A DNA stretch of 64,000 nt from Massilia kyonggiensis (GTDB lineage Bacteria > Pseudomonadota > Gammaproteobacteria > Burkholderiales > Burkholderiaceae_D). The stretch spans positions 62,001 through 126,000 of the forward strand of contig NZ_JANUGY010000012.1 of NCBI RefSeq assembly GCF_024756235.1, read 5' to 3'. Below the pieces are notes generated by a model. The model did no database searches. It was not told the DNA's origin and saw nothing but the letters and a program-made list of their open reading frames with translations. The translations under genes were made by a program, and so were the position numbers. Positions 1 through 9,100 of the stretch are shown piece after piece. The first letter of the stretch is position 1. The number at the start of each line of letters is the position of its first letter.

Positions 1-1
1 G

Positions 2-91
2 GTCCACGAGTACGCCAACAACGACAGCCAGTTCCTCATGCTGGAAAACGACGGCCGCCGCATCAACGCCGGTCTGCGCATGCAGTTCTGA
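2..91 (+). CDS. TonB-dependent receptor, C-terminal fragment
   Basis: Only the last 29 codons are inside the window, in the frame starting at base 2 and ending in TGA at 89-91. The visible tail contains LMLENDGRRINAGLRMQF and ends in phenylalanine after alternating hydrophobic residues. This is the usual signature of the last strand of an outer-membrane beta-barrel of the TonB-dependent receptor class. The stop lies next to the stop of the oppositely oriented GH5 gene, with no room for a terminator. The call rests on a short fragment plus the context of a glycan-uptake locus. Confidence 0.6.
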   Translation, partial: VHEYANNDSQFLMLENDGRRINAGLRMQF

Positions 92-1219
92 TCAGCGTTG
101 CCCGTTCGCCCCGCGGATCAAGGCGTCCAGCGCCTGCGGGTCGAACGGGCTGTTGGTCTCCCGGTCGAAGAGGGCGAAGCCGTCGTTGCCCGTCGCCCCA
201 TCGTCCCAGTAGAACGGCAGCAGGCCGTTGGCGCGCGCCTGGCGCGATGCGTACTCGAGGAAGTGCGCGCGCGAATCCAGGTGCAGCCGCAGGTTCGCGC
301 CCGCCAGCGTCGCGGAACGGCGGATCGCGCCGAATTCGCCCATCACGACCGGGATGCCCTTGTCGACGAACTTCCGCTTCATCTTCGCGTACAGGGCATC
401 CAGGTCGGATTCCTCGCCCCAGGTCGCGTTATGCGCCGTGTCGGTGGCGGAGTGGCAGCCGGCGCCCCAGTAGAAAAACCGGTTGCCCCAGCCCGCGTCG
501 GACCTCATCAGGGCGAACTGGTAGGGCGTGTAGTAGTGAATCTCGACCATCTGCCGGTTCGGTACGGTGTCCGCCGGCATCGTGTGCATCAGGCTGCACG
601 TGAGGTCGATGTCGGCGCATGGCCCCTGCACGACGAGCACGCGCCAGGCATTGCGGCCGCCCGTCGCCCGCACGGCGTCGACGAACGTCTGGTGGTACGA
701 CATCAGGATCGCCATCGCGGCCGCATCCTGCGCAGCCGGCTCGTTGGCGCCGGCGAACATCACGTGTTCGTCGAAGCCGCGCAGTGCCGTGGCGATCTGT
801 TCCCAGTACGTTTTTTGCCTGGCGTTGACGGCGGCCTGGGCGCCGGAAGTGATGTTGTTCTCCAGCCAGCCGCCGTCCCGGTGGATGTTGACGATGACGT
901 ACAGGCCGCTGTCGACGCACCATTGCACGACCTGCTGCACGCGCGCGAGCCACGCGGCGCTGATCGTGCCCGTGCGCGGGTCCGCGTACTGGTCCCACGA
1001 CGTGGGCAGGCGCACGGCCGTGAAGCCGCTTTGCCGGATCAGCCGGATCTGCGCCGGCGTGATCCGCGGGTTGCCCCGCGCGGTTTCGCCGCCGATCGCT
1101 TCCAGCGTGTCGCCGATGTTGATGCCGGCCCCGATCCTGCCGGCAAGCGTGACCGCGTCGCTGGCCATGCCGCTGGCGTCGGCGGGCAGCGCGACATCCG
1201 GAGTGGCGCTCGGCGGCAT
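92..1219 (-). CDS. Glycoside hydrolase family 5 (cellulase/xyloglucanase-like)
   Basis: A 375-residue GH5 enzyme, expected to cut a beta-1,4-linked backbone (glucan, xyloglucan or mannan) internally. The N-terminal GAGINIGDTLEA...ETARGNP block resembles the GWNLGNTLDA...ETAWGNP block of GH5 subfamily 4. The predicted acid/base is Glu160 in GANEP, HYY is at 228-230, and the predicted nucleophile is Glu295 in MGEFGA. I chose the ATG at 1219 because GAGGAG lies 7 nt upstream; the open frame runs further, to 1891, but only overlaps the esterase gene. No signal peptide is visible at this start, which is odd for a polymer-degrading enzyme. It is the second gene of an operon with the esterase, 53 nt downstream of it. 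Confidence 0.85.
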   Translation of the reverse strand: MPPSATPDVALPADASGMASDAVTLAGRIGAGINIGDTLEAIGGETARGNPRITPAQIRLIRQSGFTAVRLPTSWDQYADPRTGTISAAWLARVQQVVQWCVDSGLYVIVNIHRDGGWLENNITSGAQAAVNARQKTYWEQIATALRGFDEHVMFAGANEPAAQDAAAMAILMSYHQTFVDAVRATGGRNAWRVLVVQGPCADIDLTCSLMHTMPADTVPNRQMVEIHYYTPYQFALMRSDAGWGNRFFYWGAGCHSATDTAHNATWGEESDLDALYAKMKRKFVDKGIPVVMGEFGAIRRSATLAGANLRLHLDSRAHFLEYASRQARANGLLPFYWDDGATGNDGFALFDRETNSPFDPQALDALIRGANGQR

Positions 1220-1272
1220 GGCATGTCTCCTCAGTCGGCGACGGCCTCCCCGGGTGACGCGCGGGGTGGATG

Positions 1273-2166
1273 TTACTGGATCAGCTTGTGGTCGCGCAGC
1301 CATTCCTCGGCGCGCTTGGGCCACCGCGAAAAGTCGGCGCTGCCGCCCATGCCCGCGCCGTGGCCGCCGTGTTCGACCAGGTGCATCTCGGCCGGCACCT
1401 TGGCGCGGGTGAGGGCCTGGTAGAACAGGATGCTGTTCTCGACCGGGACCGCGCCGTCGTCCTGTGCATGCACGAGGAACACGGGCGGCGTCTGCGCGGT
1501 GACCCGCGTTTCCACCGACATCGCCTTCACCTGTTCCGGCGTCGGATGCGCGCCCAGCAGCGCATGGCGCGAGCCTTCGTGCGCCGCGGGCGGCGTCAAT
1601 GTGATCACCGGGTACACGAGCAGCGCGAAGTCGGGGCGTGCGCTGACGGCATCCAGCGCGGCGCCCGTGCGGCCGGCCGGGTCGTCGAACAGCGTGGCCG
1701 CGCTGGCGGCGAGGTGGCCGCCGGCCGAGCTGCCCATCACGCCGACGCGGTCGGGCGCGACGCCATAGTCCGCCGCATGCGCGCGGACGGTGCGGAGCGC
1801 GCGCAGGACGTCCTGCAGCGGCGCCGGGTGGCCGTAGCCGGCGAGGCGGTACTTGAGCACGAAGGCGGCGACGCCCAGCTTCGACAGCCATTGCGCGTAC
1901 TGCTTGCCCTCATGGTCGGACGCGAGGAACTGGTAGCTGCCGCCCGGGCAGATGATGACCGCGGTCCGGGCCGGGTGGTCCCCCGCCGCCGGGTAATAGG
2001 TCAGCGACGGCTGCGAGACGTTGCTGATGAACGTGCCGTCGATCTTTTCCGGGCCGGGATTCGGCTTGGCGTTCGGCACGCCCTCCGGCCAGAGCGGAAT
2101 CACGGCCGTCTGCGCCTGGGCGCCGGCGGCGATGAGGAAGAAGAGTGTCGTCAGCAGCGTGCGCAT
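1273..2166 (-). CDS. Secreted alpha/beta-hydrolase esterase (BD-FAE / acetyl xylan esterase-like)
   Basis: A 297-residue alpha/beta-hydrolase with a clear signal peptide (residues 1-19, cleavage after AQA). The oxyanion-hole region CPGGSY is near residues 73-78, the nucleophile elbow GSSAGG gives Ser147, and the remaining triad is likely in HAQDDGAVP (Asp) and EHGGHGAGM (His). This is the family of bifunctional acetyl/feruloyl polysaccharide esterases, which remove acetyl or feruloyl groups from hemicellulose. It is first in a two-gene minus-strand operon with GH5. Its promoter (2199-2262) carries the locus-wide tandem operator. The substrate is inferred from family and context. Confidence 0.85.
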   Translation of the reverse strand: MRTLLTTLFFLIAAGAQAQTAVIPLWPEGVPNAKPNPGPEKIDGTFISNVSQPSLTYYPAAGDHPARTAVIICPGGSYQFLASDHEGKQYAQWLSKLGVAAFVLKYRLAGYGHPAPLQDVLRALRTVRAHAADYGVAPDRVGVMGSSAGGHLAASAATLFDDPAGRTGAALDAVSARPDFALLVYPVITLTPPAAHEGSRHALLGAHPTPEQVKAMSVETRVTAQTPPVFLVHAQDDGAVPVENSILFYQALTRAKVPAEMHLVEHGGHGAGMGGSADFSRWPKRAEEWLRDHKLIQ

Positions 2167-2198
2167 GGAAAAATCCTGTCTAAATATCTACAGAGTTG

Positions 2199-2262
2199 AT
2201 TGTGGGCACTGGCGCGGGCGGGGCGCAATTATGAAAATGGCGGAGGGGGCGAATGATTTCTG
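2199..2262 (-). promoter_or_regulatory. Tandem operator and promoter of the esterase-GH5 operon
   Basis: On the minus strand an inner repeat (2223-2244; core ATTTTCATAATTGCGC) is preceded by an outer repeat (AATCATTCG, around 2248-2260) 22 bp away. TTGCGC then serves as the -35 box and CACAAT (2199-2204) as the -10 box, 18 bp apart. The predicted start of transcription is near 2192, giving a leader of about 26 nt. It lies back to back with the GH3 promoter. Confidence 0.65.
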
Positions 2263-2270
2263 CCATTGGC

Positions 2271-2332
2271 GCGATTTCATGTGCGCGCTCGCGATTTTCG
2301 TAATTGCGGGCGCGGCGCGGCCGGGCCACACT
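2271..2332 (+). promoter_or_regulatory. Tandem operator and promoter of the GH3 gene
   Basis: The outer repeat ATTTCATG (around 2274-2280) and inner repeat ATTTTCGTAATTGCGG (2294-2309) are 21 bp apart. TTGCGG (2304-2309) is the -35 box and CACACT (2327-2332) the -10 box, separated by 17 bp. The array is oriented away from the esterase promoter. Confidence 0.65.
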
Positions 2333-2354
2333 CTCGCTTTTTTCTCCCGAGGAT

Positions 2355-4607
2355 ATGCAAGTGGACCGTCTCGCCACCATCAGGAACAGGATCGCGCTGC
2401 TGTGCGCCACCGCCGTCTGCTGCGGCGGCGCGCTGGCCGCGGAGCCATGGATGAACGCCAGGCTGCCGGCGGACGAGCGGGCCGCCCTCGTGCTGCGCGA
2501 GATGACGCAGGATGAAAAGCTGAAGCTCGTCTTCGGCTACCTGGGCGCGGACCACGAGCAGAAGAAGACGAAGCGCCCGGAACCGGCGCGCAACCAGTCG
2601 GCCGGGTTCGTGTACGGCGTGCCGCGCCTGGGCATCCCGCACCTGTGGGAGACGGACGCCGGCCTCGGCGTCGCCAGCCAGGCCGGCCCGGACGTGCACC
2701 ACGCGACGGCGCTGCCGTCCGGCCTGAACACGGCGGCCACGTGGGACGTGGACACGGCGTACGCGGGCGGCGCGATGATCGGCGCCGAAGCGCGCGCCCG
2801 CGGGTTCAACGTGATGCTGGCGGGCGGCGTCAACCTGATGCGCGACCCGCGCAACGGACGCAATTTCGAATACGGCGGCGAGGACCCGCTGCTGGCCGGC
2901 CGCATCGTGGGCGCGCAGATCCGCGGCATCCAGTCGAACCACGTGATCTCCACGCTGAAGCACTTCGCGCTGAACGACCAGGAGACGGGCCGCACGACGC
3001 TGAACGTGCTGGTCTCCGAGCAGGCCGCGGTGACGTCCGACCTGCTGGCGCTGCAGATCGCGAACGAAGAGGGCAATCCCGGCGCCGTCATGTGCGCCTA
3101 TAACCGCGTCAACGGCGTATACGCGTGCGAGAACCGCTGGCTGCTCACCGACGTGCTGAAGGGCGACTGGGGCTTCAAGGGCTGGGTGATGTCGGACTGG
3201 GGCGCCGTCCACAGCACGGTGCCGGCGGCGAATGCGGGCCTGGACCAGCAGTCCGGCATGCCGTTCGACCACGCCGACTATTTCGGCGCGCCGCTGAAGG
3301 AAGCCGTCGCGAACGGCTGGGTGCCGCAGGCGCGCCTGGACGACATGGCGCGCCGCATCCTGCGCACGATGTTCGACCACGGCGTCGTCGATCACCCCGT
3401 GGCGCCGGCGCCGGACGCCATCGACTCCCGCAAGCATGCGGCCGTGTCGCTGCAGGATGCCCAGGCAGGCATGGTCCTGCTGAAGAACGCCGCACAGGCG
3501 CTGCCCCTGGACCGGGCCGTGAAGCGCATCGCCGTCATCGGCGGCCACGCGGACAAGGGCGTCCTGGCGGGCGGCGGCTCGTCGCTCGTGTATCCGGTCG
3601 GCGGCAACGCGGTGCCGGGCCTCGCGCCGACGTCGTGGCCCGGTCCCGTGATGTATTACCCGTCGTCCCCGCTCGAGGCGATCCGCCGGCGCGCGCCCGG
3701 CGCGACGGTCACGTATGCCGACGGCAGCGACCGCGCCGCGGCGGCCGCGCTGGCCCGCGCCAGCGACGCCGTCGTCGTGTTCGCGACCCAGTGGACGGCG
3801 GAGGCCATGGACGTGCCGGACCTGTCGCTGCCCGGCGGCCAGGACGGCCTGGTCGCGGCCGTCGCCGCTGCCAACCCGAAGACGGTGGTGGTGCTGGAAA
3901 CGGGCGGCCCCGTCGCCATGCCGTGGCTGCCGGACGTGGCGGCCGTGCTGGAAGCGTGGTATCCGGGCACGAGCGGCGGCGAAGCCATCGCGGGCATCCT
4001 GTTCGGCGAGGTCAATCCGTCCGGCCACCTGCCGGCCACGTTCCCGGCATCGGCCGCGCAACTGCCGCGTCCCGTGCTGGACGGTTATCCGGATGCGAAC
4101 GAGCGCCGCTTCGACGTCGACTACCACGAAGGCGCGGCCGTCGGTTATAAATGGTTCGACCTGAAAGGTCTGACGCCGCTGTTCCCGTTCGGGCACGGCC
4201 TGTCGTACACGGACTTCACGCTGTCGGGCCTGAAGGCGACGGTCACGGATGGCGTCGTGACCGCGTCGTTCACCGTCGCGAACACGGGCAAGCGGGCGGG
4301 CAAGGAAGTGGCGCAGGTGTACGTCGCGCCCGTCGGCGCGCGCTGGGAAGCGCCGAAGCGCCTGGGCGGCTTCGCGAAGGTGGAGGTACAGCCCGGCGCC
4401 GCCGCGCAGGCGACGGTGACCATCGATCCGCGCCTGCTGGCCGTCTATGATCCGGCCACGAAGCGGTGGAACGTGGCGGCCGGCGACTACCGGGTCATCC
4501 TCGCCGCCAGCGCGGCGGACGCCAAGGCCAGCGCGACGACGGTGCGCCTGGAAGCGGCCGCGTACGACGTCCACGGCAAGCCCCTGCGCACGCGCGCGGC
4601 GCCCTGA
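2355..4607 (+). CDS. Glycoside hydrolase family 3 beta-glucosidase
   Basis: A 750-residue exported GH3 enzyme expected to release glucose (or another beta-linked sugar) from the non-reducing end of oligosaccharides. The signal peptide covers roughly residues 1-29 (LATIRNRIALLCATAVCCGG, cleavage at ALAAE). The TIM-barrel domain has GLGVASQAGP, the KHFALNDQETGR block and the nucleophile Asp281 in GWVMSDWGA. The alpha/beta-sandwich and C-terminal fibronectin-III-like domain follow (FGHGLSYTDF begins the last part). ATG 2355 was chosen over upstream starts because CGAGG precedes it and the signal peptide begins here. Transcription comes from the operator-bearing promoter just upstream. Confidence 0.92.
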   Translation: MQVDRLATIRNRIALLCATAVCCGGALAAEPWMNARLPADERAALVLREMTQDEKLKLVFGYLGADHEQKKTKRPEPARNQSAGFVYGVPRLGIPHLWETDAGLGVASQAGPDVHHATALPSGLNTAATWDVDTAYAGGAMIGAEARARGFNVMLAGGVNLMRDPRNGRNFEYGGEDPLLAGRIVGAQIRGIQSNHVISTLKHFALNDQETGRTTLNVLVSEQAAVTSDLLALQIANEEGNPGAVMCAYNRVNGVYACENRWLLTDVLKGDWGFKGWVMSDWGAVHSTVPAANAGLDQQSGMPFDHADYFGAPLKEAVANGWVPQARLDDMARRILRTMFDHGVVDHPVAPAPDAIDSRKHAAVSLQDAQAGMVLLKNAAQALPLDRAVKRIAVIGGHADKGVLAGGGSSLVYPVGGNAVPGLAPTSWPGPVMYYPSSPLEAIRRRAPGATVTYADGSDRAAAAALARASDAVVVFATQWTAEAMDVPDLSLPGGQDGLVAAVAAANPKTVVVLETGGPVAMPWLPDVAAVLEAWYPGTSGGEAIAGILFGEVNPSGHLPATFPASAAQLPRPVLDGYPDANERRFDVDYHEGAAVGYKWFDLKGLTPLFPFGHGLSYTDFTLSGLKATVTDGVVTASFTVANTGKRAGKEVAQVYVAPVGARWEAPKRLGGFAKVEVQPGAAAQATVTIDPRLLAVYDPATKRWNVAAGDYRVILAASAADAKASATTVRLEAAAYDVHGKPLRTRAAP

Positions 4608-4616
4608 CGGGTGGCT

Positions 4617-4648
4617 GTCGCCGCGTTGCATAACTACAACGCGGCGAC
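4617..4648 (+). other. Perfect 12-bp inverted repeat after GH3
   Basis: GTCGCCGCGTTG (4617-4628) and CAACGCGGCGAC (4637-4648) form a perfect hairpin with an 8-nt loop. There is no T-run after it on either strand, so it is not a standard intrinsic terminator. It may still end or stabilise the GH3 transcript, or be a protein-binding dyad upstream of the AraC gene. Confidence 0.4.
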
Positions 4649-4674
4649 GAAAACGCGATCCGGCGTGGGTGGGC

Positions 4675-4683
4675 TGTTATGAT
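4675..4683 (+). promoter_or_regulatory. Extended -10 promoter of the first membrane AraC gene
   Basis: TGTTATGAT is an extended -10 element (TGnTATGAT). The same block (GGGCTGnTATGAT) lies at the same relative place upstream of the second AraC paralogue, while flanking bases differ, which argues it is functional. No convincing -35 box is visible. The predicted start of transcription is near 4690. Confidence 0.5.
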
Positions 4684-4739
4684 TCCAGCGACGTCCCCAT
4701 GAGAGGCGACGGCCGGAGACAATCACCCACCCATGCCAT

Positions 4740-5942
4740 ATGCAAGAGTTTTATAAGAAGGCGTTGTACGCGTTCATGCTGATCGTGCTCGCGGACGCGC
4801 TGCTGGCGATCGTGCTCGTCGACCGCAGTTACCTGTCGCAGCCGCTGCTGCCGGCGCAGGAGGACGGCGATGCGGGCGCGCTCCGCTGGCGTTTCGGCTT
4901 CACGGCGAAGCAGTGGTACCCGCCGATCATCCGAGTCGACGACAAGGCACCCGACAAGCTGCGCTTCGACCTGAACCTGCCGGCGGACGACCAGGATCCG
5001 AACGCGTCCGCGGACCTGCTGGCAAGCGACAGCAAGGGCCGACCGTTGCAGGTCGACCTGTCGAAGTACAGTACCATCTCGTTCGTCGCGAAATGCGCGC
5101 CCGCCAATTCGCTGATGTTCATCGTCTCGAGCTTCGACGAGCATGTGTCGCAGCGGGGGAATTACCTCACTTATCCGCCCGCCACGACCTATTTCTCGTG
5201 TAACGAGGCGGGCGTGCCGGTGTCGCTCGACCTGACGCGGCTGACGATTCCCCCATGGTGGTTCGAGACGCTGCACCGCGACCTCGCGCGCCAGGACTAT
5301 ACGCTGGACCGCGTGGAGCGGCTGGTGTTCGGGGCCACGCCGCAGAGCCCCCGCGGTGCGCCGGCCCACGTCGAGATCAGCTGGATCACGCTCCGGGGCC
5401 GCGACTACCGCTACCTGGCCTGGCTGGCGGGCCTCGTGGCGGCGGGCTGGGTCGCGTTCGGCGTGTGGTTCTTCCGCGGCCACGCGCGCGCGATGCTCGC
5501 GAGCGTGGACACGCAGCTCAAGAAGGACCTGCCGCTCGTCGCCTACCGCCAGCTGACGCTGGAGCCTTACCGCGACAAGGAAAAGGCGGCGGTGCTGAAA
5601 TTCATCGCGACGAACTACACGAATCCCGAACTGGACCTGGAAGGCGTCGTCGCCGCGACGGGGACGAACCGCACCAAGGTCAACGAGGTGCTGAAATCGG
5701 AACTCGGGATGACGTTCACCAGTTACCTGAACAAGCTGCGCCTGACCGAAGCGGCACGGCTCCTCACCGAGAAGAGCGACACGACGGTCGCCGAGATCGC
5801 GTATTCGGTCGGGTATGCCAACGTCTCGTATTTCAACAAGCTGTTCAAGGAAGAATACGGGTGCACCCCGAAAGCCTTCCGCACGCTGGCGGAGCAGCAG
5901 GATCCGCCGGCAGACCCTGTGCAGGAAACCGCGGCGTCCTGA
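4740..5942 (+). CDS. Membrane-anchored AraC-family regulator 1
   Basis: A 400-residue one-component sensor. Residues 8-27 form a first membrane helix, about 28-224 a predicted periplasmic domain with beta-rich, carbohydrate-module-like character, and 225-246 a second helix (YLAWLAGLVAAGWVAFGVWF). The cytoplasmic C-terminus carries an AraC-type double helix-turn-helix (roughly 290-390, including AEIAYSVGYANVSYFNKLFK). It probably binds a sugar outside and activates promoters inside. Its paralogue at 20335-21537 has the same length, an almost identical DNA-binding domain and a divergent sensor. No strong ribosome-binding site precedes ATG 4740; the start is supported by the shared MQEFYKK beginning. 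It lies just upstream of the TonB receptor. I recognise no named orthologue. Confidence 0.85.
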   Translation: MQEFYKKALYAFMLIVLADALLAIVLVDRSYLSQPLLPAQEDGDAGALRWRFGFTAKQWYPPIIRVDDKAPDKLRFDLNLPADDQDPNASADLLASDSKGRPLQVDLSKYSTISFVAKCAPANSLMFIVSSFDEHVSQRGNYLTYPPATTYFSCNEAGVPVSLDLTRLTIPPWWFETLHRDLARQDYTLDRVERLVFGATPQSPRGAPAHVEISWITLRGRDYRYLAWLAGLVAAGWVAFGVWFFRGHARAMLASVDTQLKKDLPLVAYRQLTLEPYRDKEKAAVLKFIATNYTNPELDLEGVVAATGTNRTKVNEVLKSELGMTFTSYLNKLRLTEAARLLTEKSDTTVAEIAYSVGYANVSYFNKLFKEEYGCTPKAFRTLAEQQDPPADPVQETAAS

Positions 5943-5972
5943 GCGAAGTTGTGGCGCAAGCAAGACACATCG

Positions 5973-6035
5973 CAATTTTCATGTGTCGCGCTGGTGAATT
6001 TCAGAATTGTTGCATTGGTTTCTCCTACTCAGAAT
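5973..6035 (+). promoter_or_regulatory. Tandem operator and promoter of the first TonB receptor
   Basis: The outer repeat ATTTTCATG (5975-5983) and inner repeat GAATTTCAGAATTG (5996-6009) are 22 bp apart. TTGTTG (6007-6012) is the -35 box and CAGAAT (6030-6035) the -10 box, with a 17-bp spacer. The predicted start of transcription is near 6042, about 64 nt before the GTG start. Confidence 0.65.
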
Positions 6036-6105
6036 TGTTGCACCGCCATTACGGGGTACATGCCCGATAAGAACGGACGCACAAAAACGCAGAGGAGAAG
6101 ACCAA

Positions 6106-9100
6106 GTGAAGCAGTTTCAAAGAACCGCCATCGCCACCGGCGCAGCCCAGTTCGTGCTGATGGCCAGCGGGGCCATGTTCGCGCACGGCGCGTATGCCGC
6201 CGACGCAGCGAAGAAGGATGAGACGACCACCGTGGTCGTTGTGGGCCAGCGCGCCGCCCTGGAATCGGCCGCCGCCCGCAAGAAGAATGCGGACGAGATC
6301 GTCGATTCGATCGTCGCCGACGACATCGGCAAGCTGCCCGACAAGTCCGTGACCGAGGTGCTGCAGCGCGTCACCGGCATCACGATCGACCGCACGCTGA
6401 ACCGCGTCGACCCGCAGCAGGGCGTGGGCGACGGCATCCAGCACTTTGCCGCCGAAGGTACGGGCGTGGCGATCCGCGGCCTGACGTACGTGCGCTCGGA
6501 ACTGAACGGCCGCGATTCGTTCTCCGCGAACGGCGGCCGCTCGCTCAGCTTCGAGGACGTGCCGCCCGAACTGATGACGGGCCTGGATGTGTACAAGAAC
6601 CCGTCGGCCGAGCAGATCGAAGGCGGCATCAGCGGCCTCGTGAACCTGCGTACCGCGCTGCCGTTCGACTACAAGGGCAGCAAGGGCGCCGTGTCGGTGG
6701 AAGCGTCGCGTTCGCAACTCCGCGGCAAGAATGCGCCGGCGTTCTCCGGCCTGCTGTCCAACCGCTGGAACACGGACTACGGCCAGTTCGGTGCGCTGGT
6801 CGACGTCGCCCATTCGCGCATGCGCACGCGCAGCGACGGCACCAGCCTCAGCCCGTACATCCCCCGTACCAATGCCGTCGTCGGCGACAACAGCGGCGCC
6901 ACGCGCTGGATCACGAACGGCGCCAGCTGGACCACCAATAACTTCGACCGCGACCGCGACGGCCTGTACGGCGCACTGCAGTGGAAGAAGGACCGGCTGT
7001 CGTCCTACCTGACCTATTTCCGCTCGAAGTACGAGATGACCACGACGGAAACGTCGGTGTCCCAGAACTCGCCCCCGTCCGCGGCGATGCTGGATGCCGG
7101 CGCCGAATTCGACAGCCGCGGCGTGCTGCTGCGCGGCGTGGTGCGCGATCCGTCGAATCCGGGCATCAGCATCGGTACCCAGAGCCGCGTCGCGGCCCGC
7201 AAATCCGATACGACCGACATCGCCTGGAATACGCAATGGCGCGCCACCGACCAGTGGACCGTGACCGCCGACCTGCAGCACACCTCCGCCTCGTCGGTGG
7301 GATACGACAACACGCTGGGCGTCGGCACGTTCCTGCCCAAGCTGACCACGAACCTGACTTCGTCGCCGCCCACGCTGTCGTTCGACGCCGCCGACACCGC
7401 CTACCTGGCGGATCCGAACCATTACTACTGGAGCTTCACCCAGGAACACCGCGACGAGTCGATCGCCACCCAGAACGCGGCGCGCCTGGACGCCAAGTTC
7501 ACGTTCGACAGCACCGTGCTGAACGACCTGCGTTTCGGCGTGCGTTTCACCAACCGCGACGCGATGACGCGCTCGACGCACGACAGCGACTGGGCCCAGA
7601 TCTCGCAGACGTGGTCCGTCGATACCGCCGGCGGCGGCTGGCAGCCGCTGTCCGACTTCGCCTGGCTGAGCAAGCCGAACCTGCGCCTGCCGAACGACGT
7701 CGCGATGGCCCAGTTCGGGAACTTCTTCGGCGGCAAGGCCGGGATGCCGCCGACGGTGGTCGTCCCGAACCAGGGGCTGCTGGCGGGCGGCCCACCGGCG
7801 TCCTTCACCACCCTGCACAGCTTCACGCAGGCGGTCTGCAAGCAGCCGTGCTCGCAGACCTGGAACCCGGCCGCCTACGGCGACGACAAGGGCCTGAACG
7901 GCCAGCATGAGAAGACCAAGGCTGCGTACGCGCAGCTGCGCTTCGGCGTCGACACCTTGCGCTTCCCCGTGGACGGCAATGTGGGCGTGCGCGTCGTGCG
8001 TACCGACATGTCGGCGACCGGCTATACGCTGTTCGATCCGCCGCAGAACCCGTTGCCGGTGGTGCCGCAGATCCCGCGCCTGGCCGACAAGCGCGACTTC
8101 AACAACAAGTACACGAACGTCCTGCCCAGCCTGAACCTGCGCATGAAGGCCAGCGACGAGTTGCAGTTCCGTGCCGCGTACTCGAAAGGCATGACGCGTC
8201 CGGACTTCTACCAGATGCAGGCCTACACGACGCTGGAACAGAAGGTGAACACCCACCAGGAAAACGGCAAGTCGGTGGTGGACTCCATCGATTACCAGGG
8301 CAGCGCGCGCGGCAATCCGGTGCTGAAGCCGGTCACGTCGACGAACTTCGACATGACGGCCGAGTACTATTTCGGCAAGGGCAACTCGCTGACGCTGGCG
8401 CTGTTCAACAAGCGCCTGAAGGACATCATCATCGGCAAGACGTCGGCGTACACGGTGAACGACACGACGGGGACGCCGCATGACTTCCTGATCACGTCGC
8501 CGGTCAATGGCGCGTCGGGTCGCCTGAACGGTGCGGAAATCGGCTACCAGCAGTATTTCGACAAGCTGCCTGGCCTGCTGTCGGGCTTCGGCGTGTCGGC
8601 CAACTACACGTACGTCGACAGCCGCCAGAACATGGGCAAGTCGCTGGTGAACGGCTGGTGCACGCCGAAGGGCACGCTGAACGCGAACCTGGCCCGCGAT
8701 CTCTCCGGTTGCGACACGGACGGCCGCCTGCTGAACGCGGACAACACGCCGCTGATCGGGCTGTCGAAGAACTCGTATAACCTGGCCCTGCTGTACGACA
8801 AGGGCCCGTGGTCCGGCCGCCTGGCTTACAGCTGGCGCACGAAGTACCTGCAGGCGATCAACGCCTTCGGCACGAACGGCTCCGATGGTATCGACGGCAA
8901 TCCGAACAGCCCGACCTACCACCAGGGCAGTTCGGTGGGTTATGCGCTGCCGGTGTGGGGCGGTGCCTACGGCCAGCTGGACGCCGGCATCCACTACAAC
9001 TTCGACGAGCACCTGAACATCTCGGTGGAAGCGTCCAACCTGACCAATGCGCTGTACAAGCAGTTCATGCAGCAGAATATCGGCATGATGGAACGCGGCA

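Noticed and set aside
1220..1891. Upstream extension of the GH5 frame to 599 codons
   Set aside because: The extra part is Arg/Ala-rich low-complexity sequence overlapping the esterase gene on the same strand. The start at 1219 has a good ribosome-binding site and begins just before the GH5 domain.
6049..9012. 987-codon open frame on the minus strand opposite TonB receptor 1
   Set aside because: It has Arg/Val/His-rich composition with no family pattern. It mirrors the receptor gene, a common effect of high GC on the reverse strand. The receptor frame has clear domains and a ribosome-binding site.
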